This document shows positions 1 through 12,200 of a DNA stretch of 64,000 nucleotides, in pieces. Within the stretch, counting starts at the first letter, position 1. Each line of letters starts with the position of its first letter. The translations under genes were made by a program, and so were the position numbers. The notes below the pieces were generated by a model. It ran no database searches and was not told where the DNA came from. It worked only from the letters and a program-made list of their open reading frames with translations. Origin of the DNA: Theodoxus fluviatilis (lineage: Eukaryota; Mollusca; Gastropoda; Cycloneritida; Neritidae); assembly GCA_034096865.1 (NCBI GenBank), contig JAWQFJ010005913.1, positions 1-64,000 of the forward strand, written 5' to 3'.

Positions 1-2358
1 AAAATTAAGTGCATGTTCTTGAGGCAGAAAATATACTAAGACTGAAAGAGGAAAGAGAAGAGTGTATTTCAATGTCTAGCTTTGGAACTGAAAATGGATG
101 CTGCATATCATCAGATCTGAACAGGGTTTGGTATAGAGACGCACTTGGGTCTTTTCTGACACTAATGATAGCTCTACAGGTCCAGACCTCTAAATAACCT
201 CAAAAAAAAATTTTCAAATAATATTCCAAAGTACACATTACACCCCACCCAAATTTCAGAAAATAGTCCCAAAAGTTAGATGGAATGTCTCTCTCCAGGA
301 ACATTTATCTTTACAAGATGTAAATATGTTTAGTGAAAAATGACAGTTTGCTTCTACTGAATAGAGATGCCCAGGCAATGCCAACAGGCAGCAAGCACAG
401 CTCCTGTGATGGTGAAAAGTTATGCATCTGCTGACATGTTGTGAACATTGCTGGATGGCCAGGCGATGTTCATGTTCACAGGAGATCTAAACCATCCTCT
501 AGATCATAGCCTCAGTGCTCTGCAGATTGGCTGTGTCCAGAACCTCCCAGTTTGACACCATGTCCTGCTATCTGCTGCCTCAGACTGATCATAGGGATCT
601 CATGTGGCAGCTTTGAAGTGTGTTGTCTATACAGTGTCCACATCTCACATCCATAAAGAAGACTTGTGACGTCCACTGACATTAAATGCACATGAATATA
701 TATCTCTGCTTGTTAACTACCTGTGGATGTTTCTGCCTTCTCAAAGGAAAGTTCAGAAAAATGTGGTTTTGCTGTTGCCTGAAATGAAAATGAATAATGG
801 ATTTGGGTATTCTTGGTGTATATGTACATACATGTATAAGTAGTGAATATATTTGTCACAAACAGATCGAGAGTCTTAACATGGACAGTCACAGGGTAAC
901 TGCAAAATATAGCATTGGTGGTCATCCCTCCAATTTTTTGACAAGCTCATTATTTGTGCCCTTCCTGACCAAATAGATGCAGGAGAGAGATAATGCCATT
1001 GAATTGTAATTCATGAATGAAATGTTACATTTGCTGGGCTAGCTCATCACGAATGTAACACTGCAACACAATGAACAAAACAAAAATAATTGGGCATCAA
1101 CTGATCAAGACTGCAAGTCTAGCAGGTATTGTGAGGATAGTCAGTTTTGCAAATTGACGCAGTTAAAGTCTGGCATGAAGATGAACAGTGTTTGGACAGT
1201 CTCTTTGTCTTGCTGATCATTAGGCTGTCTTCAGGAGTGAGCGCTCAGTTTTCCTTTCATTTTCTCTCGGATGACTGTCTTGAGTCTGTGCCACAGCTGC
1301 AAGAGCAGTCTGGTCCTCCTGGCTTCACACACATCAGCTAAGGCAGGAGGTGGGAGATGGTGAGCACCTGTGTATAAATCCCACGCCTCGCTACATGCTG
1401 CTGCAGGAGGTCTGGGTGACAAAGAGTTGGTCATGTCTTCTTCTTTATTGAGCCGGTGATACTCTTGAGTTCATCATCTACATGGGCGAGAATTGTATGG
1501 TGTAGCTCAATCGAGAAGTTGTTGAACATCTCCAAGTGTCACCTCCATACTGTTCCTCTTATCTGCCACACTGCCTTCTTCCTAGAACACAGCTGTTCCA
1601 CTTGACTCGGCAGTCACACCTGTTGAGGTGAAGATGAGAAAATAATCTCCTTTGTGTATTTTGCAGTGATTGGCTGCACATGTACAAATGCAGGTAAAAT
1701 CTTAAAGTAATGGAGAATGGCTTAAGGAAGGTGCCATCAGATGTTCCCCTCTTTTGTTAAAATGTTTGCTGGAACCTGTGGTTTTTGAGCTCCTTGGGAT
1801 CAGCACCACTAGCTCTACTTCAGGCGGCCCCAAGCAGCTCCGTCACAGGGGGCTTTGTGTCGGGACAGGAACCTTGCCTTCATGGTGGGACAGTCAGCAT
1901 TTGCCATGTGTGCCACACCCACCCACGGCAGACATGATATCTATTCAGTGCATTGCGAACAGGCTTATTCATCAACCTAACCCATAGCCTGCCCGGGCAG
2001 TTTTGACGGAGATGGAGGAAGTGCTATTCAGAGTGATCCAGTGGCATGGTTTGGGGATGTTGAAATTCCCTTTCAGGGCTGCCAACCAGTGGTATTCAGT
2101 TTAGGGCTAGCATAAATGTATTTGTATGAGCTTGATTTCATGCGATCCGACCAGGTCTCTTCACCAGTTTGAGATTTGGGCCAGGCTGCCTGTAGTGGGA
2201 GGCACACAAAATGCTGTGGTTAGGGTGACAAACTGCCTGCTGTCCCATCCTCCCCTATGAGCACTATATTAAGTAAATAAGTATTTTCAACAAAAGAGAA
2301 ATGTTGATTTATGTTCAGATGAATCTATTGTATACATGTACATGTCATTTCTTAAAGC
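1..2358. other. Upstream region, no gene recognised
   Basis: I see no open reading frame with domain character and no strong exon signals here. Positions about 1776-1870 contain a GC-rich segment with text similar to segments near 3410, 6100 and 33455 (CAGCCCCAA core), so it is probably a dispersed repeat. The promoter and any 5' UTR exon of the downstream adaptor gene could lie here or upstream, but I could not place them. Confidence 0.4.
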
Positions 2359-2389
2359 ATGCAAACACACACATGCACGCACACACATC

Positions 2390-2392
<3 letters not shown>

Positions 2393-2447
<55 letters not shown>
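2393..2447. repeat. (CA)n microsatellite
   Basis: An almost perfect CA dinucleotide run follows an imperfect CA-rich stretch starting near 2363. It creates part of a spurious Thr-His reading frame. Confidence 0.95.
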
Positions 2448-2450
<3 letters not shown>

Positions 2451-3036
2451 GAAGTCTCGATCTGGCCTACTTAGAAATTTAAAAAAGTCAGACCTCCATA
2501 CCACTCCTTTTATTTACGTGTGTCCATGTTATATTAACCACAACGTTTTTTACCCTGAAGGGAGTATGGAAAAATGGAGACTCAGGCAAGTAATTGCACA
2601 GGAAACTTATTTTGTAGCATGCTGTTCTTTGGCAAATATGAAGGGTTTGCAGCAACTAACTTGGTATCAAGTTATTTATCAGTCCTATGGCACAGACTTG
2701 CATCGCTGTGGACTCAATGTCTGTTGCCCTCATGATGTCATAATCCTTATGACTTATAGGCCATTTATCTTAATACAAAGATCTTGTGATGGAAAAAATA
2801 TCCAAGGCCATCTGATTTTGCAGTGTAGGTCATGCTTTAATGTCCAAGGTGCAGGTGTGCTGTTCAACTGTGACCCAGAAGAATTGTGCAAAATGACAAT
2901 ATTAAGAATACAAGACAGGAAGATGCACCATCTTTGACAAGACTATCAAACAAAACACTGTGAAACATTAAAACCTCTCTTTAGATCAGTGTTCATGTGT
3001 CACTTCAGCCGCCTGATGCAGACAGGAATGGATGCC

Positions 3037-3209
3037 ATGGATGGTGATGATCCAGGGCAGCAGGGGGGCCGCCGTCTGCTGGCGCTGTCTGCCAGCATGA
3101 CTGAGGACAGCGCTGTGCTAGAGACTGGGCAGGCAGTGCTGGTGCTGCTGGCACTGGCAGTGACAGTGCTTCTATTGCTCCTGCTGCTGCTCTGTGTCTG
3201 CAGAGAGAG
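3037..3209 (+). CDS. Adaptor exon 1: N-terminus and transmembrane helix
   Basis: The exon encodes residues 1-57 and two bases of codon 58. I chose the ATG at 3037 for its context (GCCATGG). In-frame ATGs at 3016 and 3028 would add 7 or 3 residues. An ATG at 3097 would leave a 12-residue ectodomain, close to the very short one of PAG1. A glycine- and arginine-containing stretch is followed by an acidic segment and an uninterrupted Ala/Val/Leu helix at about residues 33-52. Cys-Val-Cys and Arg-Glu follow, which suits a palmitoylated, cytoplasm-facing stop. There is no cleavable signal peptide, so a type III (reverse-anchor) topology is inferred. The donor at 3210 reads GTGAGT, phase 2. A 5' UTR exon probably joins near 3009 (TTCAG) or further upstream. 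Confidence 0.72.
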
Positions 3210-6200
3210 GTGAGTGGCGCTCTTGCTTGATCTGCTTCAATGCAGTTTGGTGTCAGAAGACTTTGCCTCTTGTTGATTTGTCTCCACAATCTGGCGTATT
3301 TGGATTGCACTGTCACAATGGTAAGCAGCATTAGGAATGACAAGCCTGAAGAAGAGAACTTGTTGTTGTGCCTAGTGTAACATGCCCCTCATCAGCTGCA
3401 TTGTTCTGGGTGCTGGACTTTCAGGACCTGCCCCTGTAACTCAGCCAGGGCAGCCCCAAACTGCCAAAGAAGCTACTGGGGGATTGCTTTTCAGAAACCT
3501 GCCTCAGATGAGGGGCTATAGCTGTACCACGCTCTCCCTTTGCACAGGGTGTGTGTTGCAAGGAGAGGGGTGGAGCAGGGAAGGAAATGGATGGCAGTTT
3601 TCTTGCTCATTGCTACATCCTCATAGAGAAAACTTGTCCCAAAAATACCAAACCAGTGAGCCTGAATGGCAAGGAAAGAATTTGTTTCACAGACATGATT
3701 TTGCTTGCTATCAACTGGAGGTGAAGTCCCAGACAGAAATTATTTAGTATTATTCTTTATACCTTTTATAATAAGCTCTTGTCATTTCTGAACAAAAGCT
3801 AGTGCAAAATGCATGGCACTACCCCACTTTTTATATTTTTCTTCAGTTCCTCTTCAGCGGAGCAGAAAAAATTGCAGCCTCAACAAAACAGCACCAACAA
3901 CTTTCATGCAGTAGGTGTTGCATGGACCACTTTTCCATGTGTAATGTTGCCGTCATTTATGAGACAGTCAGAGAGTATGCATATATGTGATAATGTGTGT
4001 ATGCAAATGTACAGGAACAGAGGGAAATCCCGCAACTTGAATGTGGAAGAAGTAGATTTCACACAATTTGACTGCATGATGCATATTTACTGTGGTAATA
4101 AAATCGTGTACAGTGGTATTTCTTGTACAAAATGTTTTGTTGATGTATGATGTCCCATGCCACCTATCCCCTGCCCTATGCCGCCATTCTCTTACCACGC
4201 GTAGCTGCCAGCTGTGCTGCATTCACTCCACCTGTGTCTTCCTCCTGAAACTCTGTTCTGAATTTAGCAATCACATGACTGTCTGGTTGCTAAATTTAGA
4301 ACAGTGAGATTGAGCAGGAAAATCTAGAGAAAGCTCCCCCTCACTGGGGGCAAGGGGTGGTGTACAAAAGATGGAAGGGGGAGTTTGGTGGCATAGGACT
4401 CTATACATTCTTGTAGAATAGTTTTGCAGTTTTGTATAGAAAATTGGTTGCCTCGCATATATTGGGGAAGTGTCTGCACTCACAATGTGCAATACAACTA
4501 TGTCCATTTTGTTTTTTACAATTTCTCTGGAAGGAGCTCTAGTCCAGTGTTCAGAACGCTTGCCCGCTGTCGGTTGCAGCTAGTGCTAGCGGTGTTTGAA
4601 ACTGCAGATTCTAGAGTTGCATCCTGGGGCAGGGTGCTTCACCCACATTGCCTCTCCTATAGAGGAGTTAGACCGGTTACTGGATGCTGCACTGCAGTGA
4701 CTGGAGGTGAAATTTATCAAGAAAAATGTTTTCCAAGAAAATAAAGGGAATGAAATGATGATGATATGATGATGATTACTAGTACTGAATGACGAGAGGC
4801 TGAAGCTTTCCTGGTTTCCACATGTCATTGATAAGGTGTGGAACATTGTACTACTCTGGGGGTATTTAGTGGGAGCAGCTGGCATTTTTGTAACATGTGC
4901 CACCACCAGAGCAAAGGAGCTGCGTGGGTTGAAGCAGTAGCATGTGTTCCAGGCTGCCTGCAGACCAGATGAAGTGGCTCTGGAAATGACGCCTCTTGCT
5001 TCTGTGGAAAATGGCACTCCAGGGAGTGGAAACAGTCTGGCCGCTGCCTCCAGGTGAGCTAGTTCTGCAAGCCCTAGTCTGGATGACTCCACGACGGTGC
5101 ATGGGATTGTGTCCCATGATTTGATGAAGGGCTAAGAGACATGGGGGATTGAAAAATGCTGATGGCACATATGCCAGCCAACTAATGAAGTTTGCTTTCC
5201 TCTGGATTGTTGAATTACACTCAGTCATTATGGACACTTTCTGTTTGGCGCAGAGACTAAAGTGATGAAATTCCTGTCAAATCCTATCTGTCGGAAACGC
5301 AAAGTGCCTTATTTCAAAAATGGCCTCAGGTTCTTCTGTTCCAGAAAGGAAATGCGACAACTCAATGTCACCATCTCAGCAAGTGTCTTGATTGATTGAC
5401 ACGGATTGCACCATACATTGTTATGGAAAGAATTGAGATCCAGGAAAATTCTTAAACATTCTTGTAAATAATTCTGTCTTGAATGTTAACTTCCAGTTTT
5501 ATTAGAGAATTTCTTAGATAGACTGGATTTCAAATTCATCTTCCAGATGTAATATAAGAACATCATTTACACTTGTATTGTATTTTTAGCAATGAAGGAA
5601 ATCTTGATCAGGTAGAAGCCTACATACACAGTTTGCTACAACAGTGAGCTCTCTGCAGGAAGTTCCCCTCCATTCCATCTTGTCTGAAATATACACTAGT
5701 TCCTGGCAGCCCACCCCCCAGTCTCTCCCCTCTTGCATTAGTACATGGTCAGCCCTTCTACTCACTTACCATGTCTTTTGACAGGCAGAGATAGGCAAGC
5801 ATGCTTTGGAGTTTGATGAGGTGCGAGATGCAGTGCCATTGTTCTATCCCTGGGACAGGAAAAATCTGTGTTTATTCAAATAGGTAGACAAAGGGATTGA
5901 TGGGTCAGAGGTGCTCACACACACACCCACACACCTTTTTTTTTAAAATAGAGAAAGCCTTTCTGAAGAAAGTAGATTGTGCCATACATGGGGATCCTAA
6001 CCGAGGGTCGCGTTGCATAGACGCGAGGTCCTGCAAGGCATAGGCAGATGTTGTGTCAAGAATCACATGCCTTCCTCATCAGCTGGAATGCTGCGGTCTT
6101 TGTGTTTTCGGGGCCTGCTCCAGTAGCACCCGCACAGCCAGCCCCAAGCAGCATTTACATTGCCTTTTCATCTACTTTCACCATGTTGACACCTGCCTAT

Positions 6201-9200
6201 TTCTCGCAGGATCTTGGCTGTCCTCAATGCGCCCCAGGAGCACTACAGTGCTTGTAATGGAGACTTTGCCTGCATATGAATTTTCTTCTTTTTGACTCAC
6301 ATGCGAAGTAAAAGTCAGTCTATGTGCTCGTCCGTCCGGGCGTCCGAAAACTTTAACGTTGGATTTTTCTCGAAGACTATTAAGTCTATCAATACCAAAT
6401 GTGGCTTGATGGTGTATGATGACAAGGCCTCAAAAAACGTACATAGTGACTTGTCCTTGCTTCAAGGTCAAGGTCGCAGGGGCCATAAATGTTGTCTAAA
6501 AAACAGTCATTTTTCACATTTTCAACATAATCTACAATCCTGTGAACATTTCAAACACTGACAATGCAGAATTCTGTACTTCAGAGGTACATATATCAAA
6601 ACATTGAAAGCATGAAATATATAACATCAAATGGCACATCAAATATATAAAATCACAACCTTACAGACATGGGTATGTCTTTGTACTTGATACATTACCA
6701 GGTGGATCAAATAGTACAGCCATTGTCCCAATGATAAACATGATTTCTTTGAATAGTGATGATGTCATAAGGTCATGTACTAAGCTGACCACAGCACTGA
6801 TATGGTTCTGTTTTGAATCCAGAATGACTTATTTTTTAATAGTATAGAACTTTTCCTCTGACCCTTCACAAGGAGTTCATACAACTATGAACAAAGTAAT
6901 TCTATTATCAAACTCAACTCTTTATAATACACTGCATCACATTGCATCATATTTCGCTACAGTACACTACGCTACAGTACAGTGCACTACACAACAGTAC
7001 ACTATGCTACAATGCAGTACACTACACTATAGTACAATAGGCTACAGTACACTACACTACAGTACAGTACACTACACTACAGTACAGTATACTACACTAT
7101 TGTACAGTGCAGTACGATATGCTACAGTACACTAGCTTTTGTTTTAGTACTAATACCCTACAGTATACTACAGTGCAGTACGATATGCTACAGTACACTG
7201 CACTACAGTACACTACACTCAAGTTCACTACAGTGCAGTACACTACAATAGTGCAATATATGTTACACTACACTACAGCACACTACACTGTAGTACAATA
7301 CACTACAGTATACTACATTACATTACATTATGCAATGCAATTTTCCATTTGCAGCCACAGCCGCCAGGCCAGCAGTGGCTCAGGCACTCTTCGTCCAACC
7401 AGTCTGCGAGAGCTCCCTTCACCTCCGACCTCTGCCCCTCGACCTCAGAGCTGTGACCACGGTGGGAGTGGTGTGAGCAGTCACCTGTCAACCCCTGTGG
7501 GTCGGGATGACGGCGATGACTATGACCATTTGAACCAGCGTAGGCGAGACAAGCAGGTTGCAGCCAACTACGACCACATCACCCTGCCAGGGGAAGGAGA
7601 GAGTGCAGCTCTGGGACAGTCTGGGCAAGAGAACGGGGAGTCTCCAGCAGAGAACTACTACACTCAGGCAAGGGTGTTGGACCAGTTGGAATGAATCTTA
7701 TAGGAGTTTCAAGTCAGGTTTTGGGCAGGAAAAAAGTTGCAGTAGGATGACAGGCAAACTCTGCAAAAGAGCAAGTAACATGAAGTATTAATTGGAATTA
7801 ATTCCAACCCATCATACCATTCCAACACTCCTATGAGACTTGCAATGGTTTTGATACATTTGTGTAGACATGAGACAGATTGGTGTATCTGTGGAGTCAA
7901 TAGGTGGATTAGTTGAGTCTATACCAATTGGTGGATCAGTTGAGTCAATACCAATGGGTGGATCAGTGGAGTCAATGCCAATGAGTGGATCAGTGGAGTC
8001 AATGCCAATGGGTGGATCAGTGGAGTCTATACCAATGGGTGGATCAGTGGAGTCAATGCCAAAGGGTGGATCAGTGGAGTCAATGCCAATGGGTGGGTCA
8101 GTGGAGTCTATACCAATGGGTGGATCAGTGGAGTCTATACCAATGGGTGGATCAGTGGAGTCAATGCCAAAGGGTGGATCAGTGGAGTCAATGCCAATGG
8201 GTGGATCAGTGGAGTCAATGCCAAAGGGTGGATCAGTGGAGTCAATGCCAATGGGTGGATCAGTGGAGTCTATACCAATGGGTGGATCAGTGGAGTCAAT
8301 GCCAATGGGTGGATCAGTGGAGTCTATACCAATGGGTGGATCAGTGGAGTCAATGCCAATGAGTGGATCAGTGGAGTCAATGCCAATGGGTGGATCAGTG
8401 GAGTCAATGCCAAAGGGTGGATCAGTGGAGTCTATACCAATGGGTGGATCAGTGGAGTCTATACCAATGGGTGGATCAGTGGAGTCTATACCAATGGGTG
8501 GATCAGTGGAGTCTATACCAATGGGTGGATCAGTGGAGTCAATGCCAATGGGTGGATCAGTGGAGTCAATGCCAATGAGTGGATCAGTGGAGTCAATACC
8601 AATGGGTGGATCAGTGGAGTCAATGCCAATGGGTGGATCAGTGGAGTCTATACCAATGGGTGGATCAGTGGAGTCAATGCCAATGGGTGGATCAGTGGAG
8701 GCAATGCCAAAGGGTGGATCAGTGGAGTCAATGCCAATGGGTGGATCAGTGGAGTCAATGCCAATGGGTGGATCAGTGGAGTCAATGCCAAAGGGTGGAT
8801 CAGTGGAGTCAATGCCAATGGGTGGATCAGTGGAGTCAATGCCAATGGGTGGATCAGTGGAGTCAATGCCAAAGGGTGGATCAGTGGAGTCAATGCCAAA
8901 GGGTGGATCAGTGGAGTCAATGCCAATGGGTGGATCAGTGGAGTCTATACCAATGGGTGGATCAGTGGAGTCAATGCCAATGGGTGGATCAGTGGAGTCT
9001 ATACCAATGGGTGGATCAGTGGAGTCAATGCCAATGGGTGGATCAGTGGAGTCTATACCAATGGGTGGATCAGTGGAGTCTATACCAATGGGTGGATCAG
9101 TGGAGTCAATGCCAATGGGTGGATCAGTGGAGTCAATGCCAATGGGTGGATCAGTGGAGTCTATACCAATGGGTGGATCAGTGGAGTCAATGCCAATGAG

Positions 9201-12200
9201 TGGATCAGTGGAGTCAATGCCAATGGGTGGATCAGTGGAGTCAATGCCAAAGGGTGGTTCAGTGGAGTCTATACCAATGGGTGGATCAGTGGAGTCTATA
9301 CCAATGGGTGGATCAGTGGAGTCTATACCAATGGGTGGATCAGTGGAGTCTATACCAATGGGTGGATCAGTGGAGTCAATGCCAATGGGTGGATCAGTGG
9401 AGTCAATGCCAATGAGTGGATCAGTGGAGTCAATACCAATGGGTGGATCAGTGGAGTCAATGCCAATGGGTGGATCAGTGGAGTCTATACCAATGGGTGG
9501 ATCAGTGGAGTCAATGCCAATGGGTGGATCAGTGGAGGCAATGCCAAAGGGTGGATCAGTGGAGTCAATGCCAATGGGTGGATCAGTGGAGTCAATGCCA
9601 ATGGGTGGATCAGTGGAGTCAATGCCAAAGGGTGGATCAGTGGAGTCAATGCCAATGGGTGGATCAGTGGAGTCAATGCCAATGGGTGGATCAGTGGAGT
9701 CAATGCCAAAGGGTGGATCAGTGGAGTCAATGCCAATGGGTGGATCAGTGGAGTCAATGCCAATGGGTGGATCAGTGGAGTCAATGCCAATGGGTGGATC
9801 AGTGGAGTCAATGCCAATGGGTGGATCAGTGGAGTCTATGGGTGGATGCTTGGGAAGGAAGCCAAGTGGCGAGTCAGTCTGTGTGATTGCAGTCAGAACT
9901 ACATGGATACTGGCTTTTCCTTAAAAAAAGTACTTCTCCAGGTTGTTGGGAAAATGAAACATTTCCAGAATGTTGTACATGCTATGGTCTACATGCAATA
10001 CTGTGGTTGAGACTGCTTTGGATTTTCTAAGAGTTTTCTAAATTTGTTTAATGAGTGCTTATCATTATTCTAAAAGTGCAATAGAAGTGATTTGTGGAAG
10101 TACTGAGGTCATTGCTGGCAGTGCCACGTTGCTTGGGAGAGACCACTTCAACTTTCCTGGCAGCTGTGTGTCCAGTGACACACCTGACCTCCTGAGTGGT
10201 TTGACTTGTGCTCCTGTGACCTGTAGTTGTGATGCTTGAGAATTGAAGCAACATATTTGTCATATCTCTTTATTCATTGTTATCCAGGTGCCTGATCGAA
10301 CTTACGATGTTGTGACTGACTCATCCACCTCGGAACTGGACCACTACACCTTGGTCCAGGACAAGGAAAGCACCTACAGTGAGGTCAAGGACAAAGGGGG
10401 GCCCTACTCCCAGGTTAAGGATGCAGGCTACGCAAAGGTCAAAGATGATGGCTATACCAAGGTCAAGGACAGTGGTTATGCTAAGGTGAAGGATGATGGC
10501 TATGCCAAGGTCAAGGACAGTGGTTATGCCAAAGTGAAATCCCCTTACACTTCTGGTGGAGACACCCACCAAACTTTTGTCAAGTCCCAAACAGAAGCCA
10601 GCTCCTGGCTCAGGGAGGATGAATACTCCAAGGTCAGTGATGGCAGTGACCCCTATGCCAAGGTGAAGGACACAGAAGACCCCTACAACAAAGTGGTTGA
10701 GGACAGTAAAGATGCCATGGGCGTGGATGAGGATGACACCTACTGCCGGGTGAAGGACGACGACCCCTACACTGGAGTGCAGGATGGGCAGGGTGGTGAC
10801 GACAGAGTGGTGGCAGGGGGCGCGAGTGAAGGCCTGGCAGAAGCGGAGGACCCTTACTCCACTGTGGGCGATGATGCCGCACAGACACAGGTCTGTATCT
10901 GGCATGCCTTCCTGAGATCAGCTGGGGTATCTCCATAGATTATTCATTTTATTATGTTTGTGTTACTTATAAGAACGCGGGTTAATGTAGCAGTCAGTGC
11001 AAAATGGTGAAGTGAAGGCAAGTTGTGGAGGTGCAACCCTGGGGCTGGAGTGGCCATTGTGCACCTTGCATTTCGATGCTATCCTGCAGTTTTTTCTCCA
11101 TCCAGAGTCATCTGAAAGAAGACCCCCCACGTCTAGCCAACTCACCTTACCACCCCACTCCACCCCCCCCCACCCCTTTACATGATAGCAGGAATTCTTA
11201 TGCAATAGTATGAGGTTTCCTAAGCTTCTCATCTCAAAAACACTTATGCATGTAATACATGCTTGTATGCTGCTATTATACTCCAAAGTGCACAGCATGT
11301 AATCCATGCTCATATGTGACATGATCCAGCAAGAGGTTCACGAAGTCAGATTAAATTTATTAGTATCATGAAAAAGTACTAAACTAGAGCTTTGATTGAT
11401 GCAACAATGATAAATCTCAGATGGTTCAAAATGAAGTTATTGCAGACTAGTTGACCCACAAATCTGTTGTTTTGAGAAAATGACAGTTGACGTTGACTCT
11501 GCCCACTTGGATGTGCATGCATCAGCAGCTGAATCTTAGACAGGCCTTGATCCAACACATGCAGTTTTACCATTGTTGGACTGCGATTTTCTCCATTTGG
11601 GTAATGCAAGGAAGTTGAAAAGATATTTTTGAAAAAGGTTTTAAAAAAGGTGTGGTTTTATGCAGCAACTCATCTCCTATGTCCGAGTCTCAAACCGCCT
11701 TGCACTTTACCTCCTGATCACTGGGCAGCTTGATCACTGGCACCTCACATTCACAAGAACAGTGACGGACATGGGTAAGGGAGACAATTTTTTAACTGCA
11801 ATGAGTTTTTAAACTTTCATGCATGGCAATTCAAAGATATACATGAAAATAAGGGAAAACCACTTTTGCTCAATGGAGAAAAAAAAGTAGGTCATGTGTT
11901 AATTATTTAAATAACACGTAATTTTATATCTTTTTCCAAAATGTACAGCTCAGAATCTATATATAGCAAAATTAAAATTTTGGTTTCTTTAGATTTGTCA
12001 ATATCTATAACTTGTCACATCCTTTTGGGAAAATTCCAAACACTTTTGAAAAGGATACTTACTTAGTTTATTTACTCTCTATAAGAAACAAACACACGAC
12101 AAACACCAAAATCAAAGTCTTTTGGGCACACGCCCTTCTTCAGTGAACGTTACAGACAAACATAAATGATATTAGTTTATTTACTCAAAAGAATCTCCAG

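Larger units (their letters stand above)
3210..7354 (+). other. Intron 1
   Basis: This is a GT-AG intron of about 4.1 kb. It holds a SINE-like segment at about 4545-4715, a truncated copy of the AAGGTCA-rich TIR element at 6292-6565, and an ACTACAGTACA-type array at 6940-7330 that ends about 25 bp before the acceptor. Several 60-170 codon open frames occur, but none has domain character or splice-compatible ends that I could defend. Confidence 0.65.

Noticed and set aside
2359..2937. 192-codon frame as an upstream exon or gene
   Set aside because: The start is a CA-repeat-derived Thr-His tract. The rest has no recognisable domain and no convincing splice link to exon 1.
7870..9924. 684-codon frame as a repetitive structural protein
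   Set aside because: It is explained by the 27-bp period without stops. Other frames are open as well, it does not connect in frame to the flanking exons, and it has no splice signals of its own that I could find.
10321..10905. 194-codon minus-strand frame opposite adaptor exon 3
   Set aside because: It is antisense to the repeated tyrosine motifs, and its openness follows from the biased repeat codons.
12120..12152. Second hammerhead-like core on the minus strand (CTGAAGA, GGGC/GCCC stem)
   Set aside because: The GAAA box reads AAAA and stem III does not close at a cleavage site, so no functional ribozyme can be supported.
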